Source: Microvirga vignae (GTDB lineage: Bacteria; Pseudomonadota; Alphaproteobacteria; Rhizobiales; Beijerinckiaceae). Taken from it: DNA of 64,000 nt. The stretch spans positions 1 to 64,000 of the forward strand of contig NZ_LCYG01000028.1 in NCBI RefSeq assembly GCF_001017175.1. Reading direction: 5' to 3'. The notes beneath the pieces are model-generated. The model was not told the origin of the DNA. It did no database searches and saw nothing but the letters and a program-made list of their open reading frames with translations. The position numbers and the translations under genes are program-made. Below are positions 17,656 to 27,264 of the stretch, piece after piece (the first letter of the stretch is position 1; the number at the start of each line of letters is the position of its first letter).

Positions 17656-17777
17656 GACTAGCGCATCATGCGGAAATGTGGACCCGGTTTTCCGCTCAGG
17701 ACGATGCGCTACTCTCAAGAATGAGCATCGGATAGTTCCCAAAAGTGCAAGTCCACTCTGGGATCCGATGCTCTAGG
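17656..17777. repeat. Dispersed inverted repeat, family B (agcatcgga...tccgatgct)
   Basis: Two palindromic modules: 'gcgcatcatgcgg...ggacgatgcgc' and 'gagcatcggat...caaaagtgcaagtccactctgggatccgatgctc'. The same modules occur near 36434, 47324 and 58822. It lies in the zapA-side/tkt divergent spacer. Confidence 0.7.
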
Positions 17778-17905
17778 CGGCGAATCCTGAAGGAGCAACG
17801 GCCGATCGGAGGATTACGACCCCTGAAGCCTTTGACTCGCCCCTCCCCCGTGTTAAGGAGCCCACGCTTTCAGACAGACCGCCCTTTCAGGGGCCTTCAA
17901 GACTT

Positions 17906-19921
17906 GTGGATCACGCCGTGCTGAATACCGTCCCCGCCGATCGCGTCACCCATTCCGATCTGGCGAACGCCGTGCGCGTCCTCGCCATGGATGCCGTCGA
18001 ACAAGCCAAATCCGGTCACCCGGGCCTGCCCATGGGCGCCGCCGATATTGCGACCGTGCTGTTCACCAAGTTCCTGAAATACGATGCCGCCGACCCGACC
18101 TGGCCCGACCGCGACCGGTTCATCCTCTCGGCCGGCCACGGCTCCATGCTGCTCTATGCCCTGCTCCACCTGACCGGCGTGAAGGGCATGACCGTCGAGG
18201 AGCTGAAGAACTTCCGCAAGCTCGACTCGAAGACCCCGGGCCACCCGGAAAACTTCATGACCCCCGGCGTCGAAACGACCACGGGTCCGCTGGGCCAGGG
18301 CATTGCGACCGCAGTGGGCTTCGCGCTCGCCGAGCGCATGCTCAACGCCGAATACGGCAACGACCTCGTCGACCATTACACCTATGTGCTCGCCTCCGAC
18401 GGCGACCTGATGGAAGGCATCAGCCAGGAGGCCATCGCTCTTGCCGGCCACCTGAAGCTCAACCGCATGATCGTCCTGTGGGACGACAACGGGATCTCGA
18501 TCGACGGCCCGCTCTCGATTTCCGACTCGGTCGATCAGGTGAAGCGCTTCCAGGCCTGCGGCTGGAACGCGGTGCGCATCGACGGCCATGATCCGAAGGC
18601 GATCCAGCGCGCCATTGCCCGCGCGCAGAAGTCGGACAAGCCGACCCTCATCGCCTGCAAGACCACCATCGGCTTCGGCGCTCCGAAGAAGGCCGGAACC
18701 TCCAAGGCCCACGGTGAGCCGCTCGGCTCCGAGGAGCTGGCGGGCGCCAAGGCTGCGTTCGGCTGGAGCCACGCTCCTTTCGAGATCCCGGACAGCATCC
18801 GTGACGCCTGGGCCAAGGCCGGTAAGAAGGGCCGCCGCCTGCGCAAGGCCTGGACCGACCGTCTCAAGGCCCGCCCCGCCGAGCAGCGCGCCGAGTTCGA
18901 GCGCCGCGTGAAGGGCGTGCGCCCGCAAGGCCTCGCCGATGCCGTCGCCAAGCTGAAGGACCGTCTGGTGGCCGAGCCCCAGAACGTCGCCACCCGCAAG
19001 GCGAGCGAGATCGCGCTCGAGGTCATCACCGAGGCCGTACCGGAACTGGTGCTGGGTTCGGCGGACCTGACGCCCTCCAACAACACCAAGACCAAGAACC
19101 TCACCGCCATCTCGCCCGGCAGCTATGCGGGCCGTTACATCCATTACGGCATCCGCGAGCACGGCATGGCGGCGGCCATGAACGGCATCGCTCTCCATGG
19201 CGGCTACGTCCCGGCCGGCGCGACCTTCCTGGTCTTCACGGACTATGCGCGCCCTGCCATGCGCATCGCCTCGCTCGCCGGCATTCCGGCGGTCTACGTC
19301 ATGACCCACGACTCCATCGGTCTGGGCGAAGACGGCCCGACCCACCAGCCGGTGGAGCACCTGGCGGCTCTCCGTGCCATGCCGAAGATGCGCGTGTTCC
19401 GCCCGGCGGATGCCATCGAGACGGCGGAGGCCTGGCAGATGGCCCTTGAGCGCACGGATGGCCCAACGACCCTGGCGCTCACCCGCCAGAACCTGCCGCA
19501 GGTGCGCAAGGACGGCGGCGCGAGGAATCTTTCGGCCACCGGCGCCTACGAGCTGTCGCCAGCCAACGGCAAGGCTCGCGCCACCATCTTCGCCTCGGGC
19601 TCCGAGGTCGAGATCGCGCTCGCGGCCCAGAAGCTCCTTGCAGAGCAGAGCTTCGAGGTCCGCGTGGTCTCGGTGCCCTCGCTCGACCTGTTCCTGGCCC
19701 AGCCCGAGAAGGTGCGCCGTGAGATCATCGGCGATGCGCCGATCAAGGTTGCCGTAGAGGCAGCTGTGCGTTTCGGCTGGGATTCGGTGATCGGTCCGGA
19801 CGGAATTTTCGTCGGCATGCATGGGTTTGGCGCCAGCGCGCCCTACAAGGACCTCTACAAGCACTTCGGCATCACCGCCGAGGCAGTGGCGGAAAAAGTT
19901 CTCAGGACGCATAATCTCTGA
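17906..19921 (+). CDS. tkt: Transketolase
   Basis: Thiamine-diphosphate enzyme transferring two-carbon units in the pentose phosphate pathway. The 671-aa protein is the usual full length. Visible motifs are '[24 protein letters not shown]', '[23 protein letters not shown]', the TPP-binding '[32 protein letters not shown]', and the pyrimidine-domain '[23 protein letters not shown]' and '[24 protein letters not shown]'. The start is GTG at 17906. It begins the plus-strand tkt-gap-pgk-fba series. Confidence 0.97.
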   Translation: MDHAVLNTVPADRVTHSDLANAVRVLAMDAVEQAKSGHPGLPMGAADIATVLFTKFLKYDAADPTWPDRDRFILSAGHGSMLLYALLHLTGVKGMTVEELKNFRKLDSKTPGHPENFMTPGVETTTGPLGQGIATAVGFALAERMLNAEYGNDLVDHYTYVLASDGDLMEGISQEAIALAGHLKLNRMIVLWDDNGISIDGPLSISDSVDQVKRFQACGWNAVRIDGHDPKAIQRAIARAQKSDKPTLIACKTTIGFGAPKKAGTSKAHGEPLGSEELAGAKAAFGWSHAPFEIPDSIRDAWAKAGKKGRRLRKAWTDRLKARPAEQRAEFERRVKGVRPQGLADAVAKLKDRLVAEPQNVATRKASEIALEVITEAVPELVLGSADLTPSNNTKTKNLTAISPGSYAGRYIHYGIREHGMAAAMNGIALHGGYVPAGATFLVFTDYARPAMRIASLAGIPAVYVMTHDSIGLGEDGPTHQPVEHLAALRAMPKMRVFRPADAIETAEAWQMALERTDGPTTLALTRQNLPQVRKDGGARNLSATGAYELSPANGKARATIFASGSEVEIALAAQKLLAEQSFEVRVVSVPSLDLFLAQPEKVRREIIGDAPIKVAVEAAVRFGWDSVIGPDGIFVGMHGFGASAPYKDLYKHFGITAEAVAEKVLRTHNL

Positions 19922-19964
19922 GACTGGAAGAGGCCAAGGGCCTCATCACAAGGGAGCTAAGACT

Positions 19965-20972
19965 ATGACGGTGAAGGTCGCGATCAACGGTTTCGGTCGC
20001 ATCGGACGCAATATCCTCCGCGGCATCGTGGAGAGCGGCCGCAAGGATATCGAGGTGGTTGCCATCAACGATCTCGGCCCGGTGGAGACGAATGCCCACC
20101 TGCTGCGCTTCGACTCCGTCCACGGCCGCTTCCCGGCCGACGTGCAGGTCGAGGGCGAGTTCCTCGTCATCAACGGCCGGAAGATCAAGGTCACCGCGAT
20201 CAAGGATCCGGCGACGCTGCCGCACCGGGAACTCGGTGTCGACATCGCGATGGAGTGCACGGGCATCTTCACCTCGAAGGAGAAGGCCTCCGCTCACCTC
20301 ACCGCCGGCGCCAAGCGCGTCATCGTCTCGGCTCCCGCCGACGGCGCCGACCTCACGGTCGTCTACGGCGTGAACCACGACAAGCTGACGAAGGACCACA
20401 TCGTCATCTCGAACGCCTCCTGCACCACGAACTGCCTCGCCCCCGTGGCGAAGGTGCTTCACGACACGGTGGGCATCGAGAAGGGCTTCATGACGACGAT
20501 CCACTCGTACACCAACGATCAGCCCACTCTCGATCAGATGCACAAGGACCTCTACCGCGCCCGCGCGGCGGCCCTGAACATGATCCCGACCTCGACCGGC
20601 GCCGCCAAGGCGGTGGGCCTCGTCCTGCCGGAGCTCAACGGCAAGCTCGACGGCTCGTCCATCCGCGTGCCGACCCCGAACGTGTCCGTGGTCGATTTCA
20701 AGTTCGTCGCCAAGAAGGCGACGACCAAGGAAGAAATCAACGAGGCGATCAAGCGCGCGGCCGATCAGGAGCTGAAGGGCATTCTCGGCTACACGAACCA
20801 GCCGAACGTCTCGTCGGACTTCAACCACGATCCGCACTCCTCCGTGTTCCACCTGGATCAGACCAAGGTGATGGAGGGCAACTTCGTGCGCGTCCTGTCC
20901 TGGTACGACAACGAGTGGGGCTTCTCGAACCGCATGGCGGACACCGCCATCGCTCTGGCGAAGCTCATCTAA
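19965..20972 (+). CDS. gap: Glyceraldehyde-3-phosphate dehydrogenase, type I
   Basis: Glycolytic/gluconeogenic enzyme converting glyceraldehyde-3-phosphate to 1,3-bisphosphoglycerate. The 335-aa protein shows the NAD-binding '[16 protein letters not shown]', the catalytic '[19 protein letters not shown]' and '[12 protein letters not shown]'. The start at 19965 is set by AGGGAG upstream. It follows tkt by 43 bp and precedes pgk by 13 bp. Confidence 0.97.
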   Translation: MTVKVAINGFGRIGRNILRGIVESGRKDIEVVAINDLGPVETNAHLLRFDSVHGRFPADVQVEGEFLVINGRKIKVTAIKDPATLPHRELGVDIAMECTGIFTSKEKASAHLTAGAKRVIVSAPADGADLTVVYGVNHDKLTKDHIVISNASCTTNCLAPVAKVLHDTVGIEKGFMTTIHSYTNDQPTLDQMHKDLYRARAAALNMIPTSTGAAKAVGLVLPELNGKLDGSSIRVPTPNVSVVDFKFVAKKATTKEEINEAIKRAADQELKGILGYTNQPNVSSDFNHDPHSSVFHLDQTKVMEGNFVRVLSWYDNEWGFSNRMADTAIALAKLI

Positions 20973-20985
20973 GGAGGCTGCCTCA

Positions 20986-22176
20986 ATGACCGCCTTCCGC
21001 ACGCTCGACCAAGCCGACGTCAAGGGAAAACGCGTCCTCGTCCGTGTGGACCTCAACGTCCCCATGGAGAACGGCAAGGTGACGGACGCGACGCGCATCG
21101 AGCGCGTCCTTCCCACCATCCGGGAAATCGCCGACAAGGGTGGCAAGGTGATCCTGCTCGCCCATTTCGGACGCCCGAAGGGACGCGACCCGAAGGAGTC
21201 GCTGAAGCCGGTTGCGGAAGCGGTCTCGCAGCATCTCGGAAAGAATGTGGCCTTCGCCGATGACTGCATCGGCGAAGCAGCCTCCAACGCGGTCGCTGCT
21301 CTGAAAGAGGGCGAGGTGCTTCTTCTCGAAAACACCCGCTTCCACGCGGGCGAGGAGAAGAACGATCCGGCCTTCGTCTCGGCCCTCGCGAAGCTCGGCG
21401 ACATCTATGTGAACGACGCCTTCTCGGCCGCGCACCGCGCGCATGCTTCGACGGAAGGCCTCGCCCGCGTGCTGCCCGGTTATGCCGGCCGCACCATGCA
21501 GGCGGAACTCGATGCGCTCACCAAAGGGCTTGAGGCTCCCAAGCGCCCCGTGGTCGCCATCGTGGGCGGCGCGAAGGTTTCGACCAAGATCGACCTTCTC
21601 GAAAACCTCGTCACCAAGGTCGATGCCCTCGTCATCGGCGGCGGCATGGCCAACACCTTCGTGCACGCGACAGGCCTCAACATCGGCAAGTCGCTGGCCG
21701 AGAAGGATCTCGCCGCGACCGCGATGCGCATCATCGAGAAGGCGCGCGCTTCCAACTGCGCGATCATTCTGCCGGTCGATGGCGTGTGCGCCTACGAGTT
21801 CAAGGCCGGTGCGCACAACCAGACCTACGGCATCGATGCGATCCCCGAGGACCAGATGATCCTCGACGTGGGCTCGCAATCGGTCGAGCGCATCAATGCG
21901 GCGATCAACGATGCGGCGACGCTCGTGTGGAACGGCCCGCTCGGCGCCTTCGAAATCCCGCCCTTCGACCAGGGCACCGTGGCGGCTGCCCGTCATGCGG
22001 CGCAGCGCACGAAGGAAGGCAAACTCGTCTCGGTCGCTGGCGGCGGCGACACGGTGGCGGCCCTCAACCACGCTGGCGTTGCGGAAAGCTTCACCTATGT
22101 ATCCACGGCAGGCGGCGCATTCCTCGAATGGCTCGAGGGCAAGGCGCTTCCCGGCGTGGAAGCTCTGCGCGCTTAA
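20986..22176 (+). CDS. pgk: Phosphoglycerate kinase
   Basis: Transfers phosphate from 1,3-bisphosphoglycerate to ADP. The 396-aa monomer shows the PGK signature '[24 protein letters not shown]', '[10 protein letters not shown]', '[17 protein letters not shown]' and the nucleotide-binding '[16 protein letters not shown]'. AAGGAGG lies upstream of the ATG. It sits 13 bp after gap, so the two are co-transcribed. Confidence 0.97.
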   Translation: MTAFRTLDQADVKGKRVLVRVDLNVPMENGKVTDATRIERVLPTIREIADKGGKVILLAHFGRPKGRDPKESLKPVAEAVSQHLGKNVAFADDCIGEAASNAVAALKEGEVLLLENTRFHAGEEKNDPAFVSALAKLGDIYVNDAFSAAHRAHASTEGLARVLPGYAGRTMQAELDALTKGLEAPKRPVVAIVGGAKVSTKIDLLENLVTKVDALVIGGGMANTFVHATGLNIGKSLAEKDLAATAMRIIEKARASNCAIILPVDGVCAYEFKAGAHNQTYGIDAIPEDQMILDVGSQSVERINAAINDAATLVWNGPLGAFEIPPFDQGTVAAARHAAQRTKEGKLVSVAGGGDTVAALNHAGVAESFTYVSTAGGAFLEWLEGKALPGVEALRA

Positions 22177-22187
22177 ACACCATGCTC

Positions 22188-22213
22188 CGGCAAAGTGGGT
22201 ACCCACTTTGCCG
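22188..22213. repeat. 26-bp perfect palindrome between pgk and fba
   Basis: CGGCAAAGTGGGT followed by its exact reverse complement. There is no T-run, so it is not a typical terminator. The 'aaagtggg' arm recalls family B repeats (for example the 'gaagtggatcc' arm near 41531). Confidence 0.8.
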
Positions 22214-22296
22214 AAACAAAACGCTGACGGGATCGCTTAAGCTCAGGTTCAGGTTCCGCACGTTTAAAGAGCCAAAACCAACCCGGAGAGGATGAA

Positions 22297-23385
22297 ATGG
22301 CCCGCATCACGATGAGGCAGCTTCTGGATCACGCAGCCGAGCAAGGCTATGGCGTGCCTGCCTTCAACATCAACAACATGGAGCAGGCGCTCGCGATCAT
22401 GGCTGCGGCCAACGAGGTCGATGCGCCGGTGATCATCCAGGCCAGCCGCGGCGCGCGCTCCTACGCCAACGACGTCATGCTCAAGCACATGATGGACGCG
22501 GTGACCGAGATCTATCCGCATATCCCGGTCTGCGTGCATCTCGACCACGGCAACGAGCCCGCCACCTGCATGACCGCGATCCAGGCCGGCTTCACCTCGG
22601 TGATGATGGACGGTTCGCTGAAAGCGGACGGCAAGACCCCGGGCGACTGGGACTACAATGTCGGCGTCACCAAGAAGGTGGTCGAGATGGCCCATCTCGG
22701 CGGCATCTCGGTGGAAGGTGAGCTCGGTGTTCTGGGCTCTCTCGAAACCGGCATGGGCGACAAGGAAGACGGCCACGGCGCCGAGGGCAAGCTCTCGCAC
22801 GATCAGCTGCTGACGAACCCCGACGAGGCCGTGAAGTTCGTGGCCGAGACGAAGGTCGATGCGCTCGCCATCGCCATGGGCACCTCGCACGGCGCCTACA
22901 AGTTCACCCGCAAGCCCGACGGCGCGATCCTTGCCATGCACGTGATCGAGGAGATTCACAAGAAGCTCCCCAACACACACCTCGTGATGCACGGCTCGTC
23001 CTCGGTTCCGCAGGAGCTGCAGGACATCATCAACCAGTACGGCGGCCAGATGAAGCCGACCTGGGGCGTGCCGGTGGAGGAGATCCAGCGCGGCATCAAG
23101 CACGGCGTGCGCAAGATCAATATCGACACGGACAACCGCATGGCGATGACCGGCCAGATCCGAAAGGTTCTGACCGAGAATCCCGGCGAGTTCGATCCGC
23201 GCAAGTATCTGAAGCCTGCCATGGAAGCGATGACGAAGCTCTGCAAGCAGCGCCTGCAGGAGTTCAATACCGCAGGCCAGGCCTCGAAGATCAAGCGCGT
23301 GTTCACGCTTTCCGAAATGGCCAAGCGCTACGCCTCCGGCGAACTCGACCCAACCTTCGGCTCCAGCCGTCAGGCAGCTGAGTAA
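22297..23385 (+). CDS. fba: Fructose-bisphosphate aldolase, class II
   Basis: Zinc-dependent aldolase cleaving or forming fructose-1,6-bisphosphate. The 362-aa protein begins '[31 protein letters not shown]' and shows the zinc/catalytic '[14 protein letters not shown]', '[12 protein letters not shown]', '[14 protein letters not shown]' and the phosphate-binding '[15 protein letters not shown]'. The sequence resembles the subgroup found in Calvin-cycle operons, but no RuBisCO gene is here. GAGAGG precedes the ATG. The 120-bp gap from pgk holds a palindrome. Confidence 0.96.
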   Translation: MARITMRQLLDHAAEQGYGVPAFNINNMEQALAIMAAANEVDAPVIIQASRGARSYANDVMLKHMMDAVTEIYPHIPVCVHLDHGNEPATCMTAIQAGFTSVMMDGSLKADGKTPGDWDYNVGVTKKVVEMAHLGGISVEGELGVLGSLETGMGDKEDGHGAEGKLSHDQLLTNPDEAVKFVAETKVDALAIAMGTSHGAYKFTRKPDGAILAMHVIEEIHKKLPNTHLVMHGSSSVPQELQDIINQYGGQMKPTWGVPVEEIQRGIKHGVRKINIDTDNRMAMTGQIRKVLTENPGEFDPRKYLKPAMEAMTKLCKQRLQEFNTAGQASKIKRVFTLSEMAKRYASGELDPTFGSSRQAAE

Positions 23386-23412
23386 AGGCACCTGAAAGCA
23401 CCTGCCTCACGG

Positions 23413-23448
23413 CGTCATGGCCGTCCCCGGACTTGTTCCGGGATGACG
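23413..23448. repeat. Short family A repeat
   Basis: 'cgtcatggccgtccccggac', a short connector and 'ttccgggatgacg': a truncated family A copy downstream of fba. Confidence 0.7.
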
Positions 23449-23499
23449 TTGAGCGGTCTCGTTCAACCGCTCACACAGTCGCCGTAATCCTCATCGACA

Positions 23500-23531
23500 A
23501 GCGGGGCCTCGCAAGATGGCCCCGTTTTCGT
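23500..23531 (+). terminator. Likely intrinsic terminator after fba
   Basis: Stem GCGGGGCC - 9-nt loop - GGCCCCG(T) followed by TTTTCGTTAT, 115 bp after the fba stop and before the ThiE-like gene. Confidence 0.65.
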
Positions 23532-23571
23532 TATGGGATGCTTGTCTTTCGTTTTTCGAGTTCCGTGATCG

Positions 23572-24222
23572 ATGTCCGAGCCCGCCCGCCTTTATCTCAT
23601 CACTCCCGTTCTGGAGGATGCCTCCTTCGCTCCCAAGCTGGCCGAGGCCTGCAAGGGCGGAGCCGTGGCCGCCGTGCTGCTGCGCTTGAGGGCCGCTGAC
23701 GAGCGCAGCCTCACCAACCTAGTGAAGGCGCTTGGCCCCTCCGCTCAGGATCACGGGGCGGCCCTTATCGTGACCGCCGAGGGTGAGGTCGATCTCGCCA
23801 ATGTGGCCGTGCGCGGCGGCGCGGACGGAGCCCACGTCTCGGGCGCGACTCCAGCGCAGATCCGCGAACTGCGCGAGCGCCTGAAGGCCGAACGCGCCAT
23901 CGGCGCAGGCGACATCCGTACCAAGGACGATGCCATGAGCCTCGGTGAGGCCGGGGTCGACTACCTGCTCTTCGGCGAGCCTCGCCGTGACGGCTCCCTC
24001 CCCTCGCTCGAAAGTGTTGCCGAGCGCGCCGCCTGGTGGGCCGAGATATTCGAGACGCCCTGCGTCGCCTATGCACCGAGCCTGGAGGCCGTCGAGACGC
24101 TGGCGGCCACCCATGCGGAATTCATCGCCCTCGGGGATTCGGTCTGGAGCCATCCGGACGGCCCGGCTGCCGCCGTGAAGGCTGCAGCTGAGGCCCTCGC
24201 CCGGCTGGGGGCCTCGCATTGA
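23572..24222 (+). CDS. Diverged ThiE-like (thiamine-phosphate synthase fold) protein
   Basis: A 216-aa TIM-barrel protein with the overall ThiE layout: 'RLYLITP' at the start, 'AVLLRLRAADERSLTNLVKAL', 'EVDLANVAVRGGADGAHVSG' and 'EAGVDYLLFGEP'. Several canonical ThiE residues are replaced. The usual ND before the DLA segment is TAEGEVDLA, the GVHLGQED motif is GAHVSGAT, and the TxTK-type pyrophosphate loop after GP is missing. It may have lost or changed catalysis. It overlaps the next gene by one base (TGATG), so the two are coupled. Confidence 0.7.
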   Translation: MSEPARLYLITPVLEDASFAPKLAEACKGGAVAAVLLRLRAADERSLTNLVKALGPSAQDHGAALIVTAEGEVDLANVAVRGGADGAHVSGATPAQIRELRERLKAERAIGAGDIRTKDDAMSLGEAGVDYLLFGEPRRDGSLPSLESVAERAAWWAEIFETPCVAYAPSLEAVETLAATHAEFIALGDSVWSHPDGPAAAVKAAAEALARLGASH

Positions 24223-25121
24223 TGCGGGCGTCCGGTCTTATCGGCGGCGTTCTCCTGCTGGCCTCCGTTGTCGGAGTGCGCGCGGCCGAGCCAGATCTCG
24301 CCTATGGCGCCTATCAGCGCGGCCTCTACCAGACGGCCTTCCGCGAGGCGGCCTTGCGGCTGGAGCGAAACAAGAACGATGCCGCCGCCATGACCCTTCT
24401 GGGCGAGCTCTACAACCAGGGCCTTGGTGTGGCGCTCGATCCGAAGAAGGCCGCCGAATGGTATCTGCTCGCCGCGCAGCGCGGCGACGCCAATGCCATG
24501 TCGTCCCTGGGCCTCATGACACTCGACGGGCGCGGCGTGCAGAAAGACCCTGCCCAGGGCAAAGCTTGGCTCGAGCAGGCTGCGGCCAAGGGCAATGGCG
24601 TCGCTTGCCACAACCTCGCTCTGCTGCTTCTCACCAGCGGCTCCGACATGGATCTGGAGCAGGCAGTCGAGCTGCTGCGCAAGGCAGCGGATGCAGAGAT
24701 CCCTGACGCCCAGCATGCGCTCGGCGTGCTCTATCTGAAAGGGCGTGGCGTGGCGAAGGACGCCTCGGAGGCCGCCCGCCTCTTCGAGCGCGCGGCCAAG
24801 AACGGCAGCTCCGTGGGCGAGGTCGAATACGCGATCCTGCTCTTCAACGGCGAGGGCGTGACCGCAAGTGAGTCCCAGGCCGCACGCTATTTCCGCCGCG
24901 CCGCCGCCAAGGGCAACGCCATCGCCCAGAACCGCCTGGCCCGTCTGCTGGTGGCCGGACGGGGCGTGCCCGCCAACAAGATCGACGCCGCCGCCTGGCA
25001 TATTCTTGCTGCGGCCCAGGGCCTCACCGATCCATGGCTCGACAACGCCCTGAAGGACCTCACCACCGAGGAACGGACCCGCGCCGAGAGGCTCGTCGCC
25101 GAACGACTCGGGATGCGGTAA
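24222..25121 (+). CDS. Exported Sel1-like repeat protein
   Basis: A ~299-aa protein with a signal peptide (MRASGLIGGVLLLASVVGVRAAEP) and about six Sel1/TPR-type helical repeats, for example 'LGELYNQGLGVALDPKKAAEWYLLAAQRGDANAMSSLGLMTLDGRGVQKDPAQGKAWLEQAAAKG'. Such proteins usually scaffold protein complexes in the periplasm; the partner is unknown. The ATG at 24222 overlaps the stop of the ThiE-like gene. An in-frame TTG one codon earlier is less likely. Confidence 0.85.
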   Translation: MRASGLIGGVLLLASVVGVRAAEPDLAYGAYQRGLYQTAFREAALRLERNKNDAAAMTLLGELYNQGLGVALDPKKAAEWYLLAAQRGDANAMSSLGLMTLDGRGVQKDPAQGKAWLEQAAAKGNGVACHNLALLLLTSGSDMDLEQAVELLRKAADAEIPDAQHALGVLYLKGRGVAKDASEAARLFERAAKNGSSVGEVEYAILLFNGEGVTASESQAARYFRRAAAKGNAIAQNRLARLLVAGRGVPANKIDAAAWHILAAAQGLTDPWLDNALKDLTTEERTRAERLVAERLGMR

Positions 25122-25130
25122 TGCAGCTTC

Positions 25131-25220
25131 ACCGTCATCCCCGGGCCAAGCCCGGGGATGACGGTCTTTTGACGGTGCGGTTCGAAGACGTGGATGCCCA
25201 CGACAAGCGCGGGCATGACG
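25131..25220. repeat. Family A repeat; first arm may act as terminator
   Basis: 25131-25165 is a near-perfect hairpin ('accgtcatccccgggcc' / 'aagcccggggatgacggt') followed by CTTTTG, 10 bp after the Sel1 gene stop. A second arm 'gacgtggatgcccacgacaa' follows. Confidence 0.75.
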
Positions 25221-25393
25221 GGAGAGGTCTACCCTGAATGAAAACCGGCTCGGACCGACTGATCGCACGCACAAAATGGCAACGGCGTGGGATCAATTGA
25301 GATGTCCTCCGGTTATCCTCCGCTTGACGCCGACCCTCCCGTGGTCCATCGACCACTGTCTCAAACTTTGCTCTTTGCCAGGACCTGCCCACC

Positions 25394-26188
25394 ATGATCC
25401 GCTCGCCCCTCATGACCGTCATGACCGATGCCGTGATGAAGGCTTCGCGCTCGCTGAAGCGCGATTTCGGCGAGGTGGAGAATCTGCAGGTCTCCCGCAA
25501 GGGCCCCGGCGATTTCGTGTCCGCCGCCGACCGCAAGGCGGAGAAGATCCTGCGTGAGGCGCTCGAGAAGGCCCGCCCCGGCTACGGCTTCGTCATGGAG
25601 GAGCAGGGCGTCGTCGAAGGCACCGACACCAGCCACCGCTGGCACATCGACCCGCTCGACGGCACCACGAACTTCCTCCACGGCCTGCCTCAATTCGCGA
25701 TCTCCGTCGGCCTTGAGCGCGACGGTCAGATCGTGGCCGGCGTGATCTACGATCCCGCCAAGGACGAGCTGTTCATCGCCGAGAAGGGCAAGGGCGCCTA
25801 TCTCAACAACCGCCGCATCCGCGTGGCGGCCCGCACCGAAGTACCCGATGCGGTCGTGGCCTGCGGCCTGCCGCATATCGGCAAAGGCGATCACGGCCTT
25901 TTCCTGCGTGAATGCGCCTCCGTCATGGCCAATGTGGGTGGCATGCGTCGCTGGGGCGCAGCATCCCTCGATCTCGCCTATGTGGCCTGCGGGCGCTTCG
26001 ACGCCTATTGGGAGCGCGGCCTGAGCTCCTGGGATATGGCGGCGGGCATTCTGATGGTCCGCGAGGCCGGCGGCTTCGTCTCCGATGCGGATGGCGTTCC
26101 GAACCCCATGGCCACCGGCTCCATCGCCTGCGGCAACGAATACATGCATCGCGAGCTGCTGAAGCTGCTCAAAAAGGCCAAAGGCTGA
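25394..26188 (+). CDS. suhB: Inositol monophosphatase family protein (SuhB-like)
   Basis: Mg-dependent phosphatase hydrolysing inositol monophosphates or related sugar phosphates. In enterobacteria SuhB also acts in rRNA antitermination. The 264-aa protein shows the metal-site motifs 'VMEEQGVVEG' (Glu), 'HIDPLDGTTNFLHGLPQFAISVGLE' and 'SSWDMAAGILMVREAGGFVSD'. It is followed 116 bp later by the stator-like pair; a 'gggacggt...accgtccc' hairpin lies in between. Confidence 0.92.
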   Translation: MIRSPLMTVMTDAVMKASRSLKRDFGEVENLQVSRKGPGDFVSAADRKAEKILREALEKARPGYGFVMEEQGVVEGTDTSHRWHIDPLDGTTNFLHGLPQFAISVGLERDGQIVAGVIYDPAKDELFIAEKGKGAYLNNRRIRVAARTEVPDAVVACGLPHIGKGDHGLFLRECASVMANVGGMRRWGAASLDLAYVACGRFDAYWERGLSSWDMAAGILMVREAGGFVSDADGVPNPMATGSIACGNEYMHRELLKLLKKAKG

Positions 26189-26304
26189 GGCCGGGGACGG
26201 ATATTTCTGCTCCTGTCCCCAAGCGAGGCTATGCTCGTGCTTGATCCTTGAGACCGGGACGGTCACATTAGAACCGTCCCGAAGCACTTGAGCACAGGAT
26301 AACG

Positions 26305-27264
26305 ATGGCGGACCAACCCCTTACCCCACCGCGGATCTACCTTATCCGCATGGCGGTCTTTCTGGTTTTGGCAGGGTTTATCGCTTTCATCCTGTACCGG
26401 CAGATCTGGGCTGCCTTCCAGGCGAACCCCGGCCTCAACGCCCTGATCCTGGGCGTGATGTTCATCGGCATCGTGCTCGCCATCCGGCAGGTCTGGCGCT
26501 TGTTTCCTGAAGTGCGCTGGGTCAACACCCTGCGGCAGACCGAGGAAGGGTTAGTCGCCCCGACCTCGCCTGTGCTGCTGGCCCCCATGGCCGCCTTCAT
26601 CAGCAACCGCTCGGGCAACTCGCTCTCCATCGCGGCCATGCGCTCGCTCCTGGATTCAGTCGGCGCGCGTTTGGACGAGAGCCGCGAGATCCTGCGTTAC
26701 ATGGCCGGCCTTCTGGTTTTCTTGGGCCTGCTCGGCACCTTCTGGGGCCTCATCGACACGGTTGGATCCGTCGGGCGGATCATCGGCTCGCTCCGCACAG
26801 GTCAGGACACCGCCGTACTCTTCGATGAGCTGAAGAATTCGCTGGCCGGCCCTCTCCAGGGCATGGGCCTCTCCTTCTCGGCCTCGCTCTTCGGTCTGGC
26901 CGGTTCGCTCGTTCTCGGCTTCCTCGATCTCCAGGCGGGCCAAGCCCAGAGCCGTTTCTACACCGAGCTGGAGGATTGGCTTGCCACCTCCACCTCTGAC
27001 ACACCCAGCGATACTCCCCTGCGCTCGACAACCCCGCATGACCTGACGGTCGCCCTCAACCGGCTGACCGCCGCCGTGAACGATGGCGCGGGCGGACGGG
27101 CTGCGACGCAGGCGATGGCGAACCTCGCCGAAGGGGTGCAGGGACTCGTCCAGCACATGCGCGCGGAGCAGCAGATGATCCGCGATTGGGTGGAAGCCCA
27201 GGCCACCCGCGAGAAGGAGCTGAAGCAGGTGCTCGACCGCATCTCCCGTGAAAGGCTCTCCTGA
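26305..27264 (+). CDS. MotA/TolQ/ExbB-family membrane protein
   Basis: A 319-aa inner-membrane protein. Two N-terminal helices ('IYLIRMAVFLVLAGFIAFILYRQIW', 'NALILGVMFIGIVLAIRQVW') precede a cytoplasmic region and the channel-type helices 'ILRYMAGLLVFLGLLGTFWGLIDTVGSV' and 'PLQGMGLSFSASLFGLAGSLVLGFLDLQ', which match the MotA/TolQ/ExbB proton-channel pattern. The C-terminus is helical. It overlaps the MotB/OmpA-like gene by one base, indicating a two-subunit complex. It is distinct from TolQ at 8803-9522. Function is unknown. Confidence 0.8.
   Translation: MADQPLTPPRIYLIRMAVFLVLAGFIAFILYRQIWAAFQANPGLNALILGVMFIGIVLAIRQVWRLFPEVRWVNTLRQTEEGLVAPTSPVLLAPMAAFISNRSGNSLSIAAMRSLLDSVGARLDESREILRYMAGLLVFLGLLGTFWGLIDTVGSVGRIIGSLRTGQDTAVLFDELKNSLAGPLQGMGLSFSASLFGLAGSLVLGFLDLQAGQAQSRFYTELEDWLATSTSDTPSDTPLRSTTPHDLTVALNRLTAAVNDGAGGRAATQAMANLAEGVQGLVQHMRAEQQMIRDWVEAQATREKELKQVLDRISRERLS

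Noticed and set aside
17897..19912. 671-aa minus-strand frame
   Set aside because: Exact antisense of transketolase.
19902..21404. 500-aa minus-strand frame
   Set aside because: Antisense of gap and pgk.
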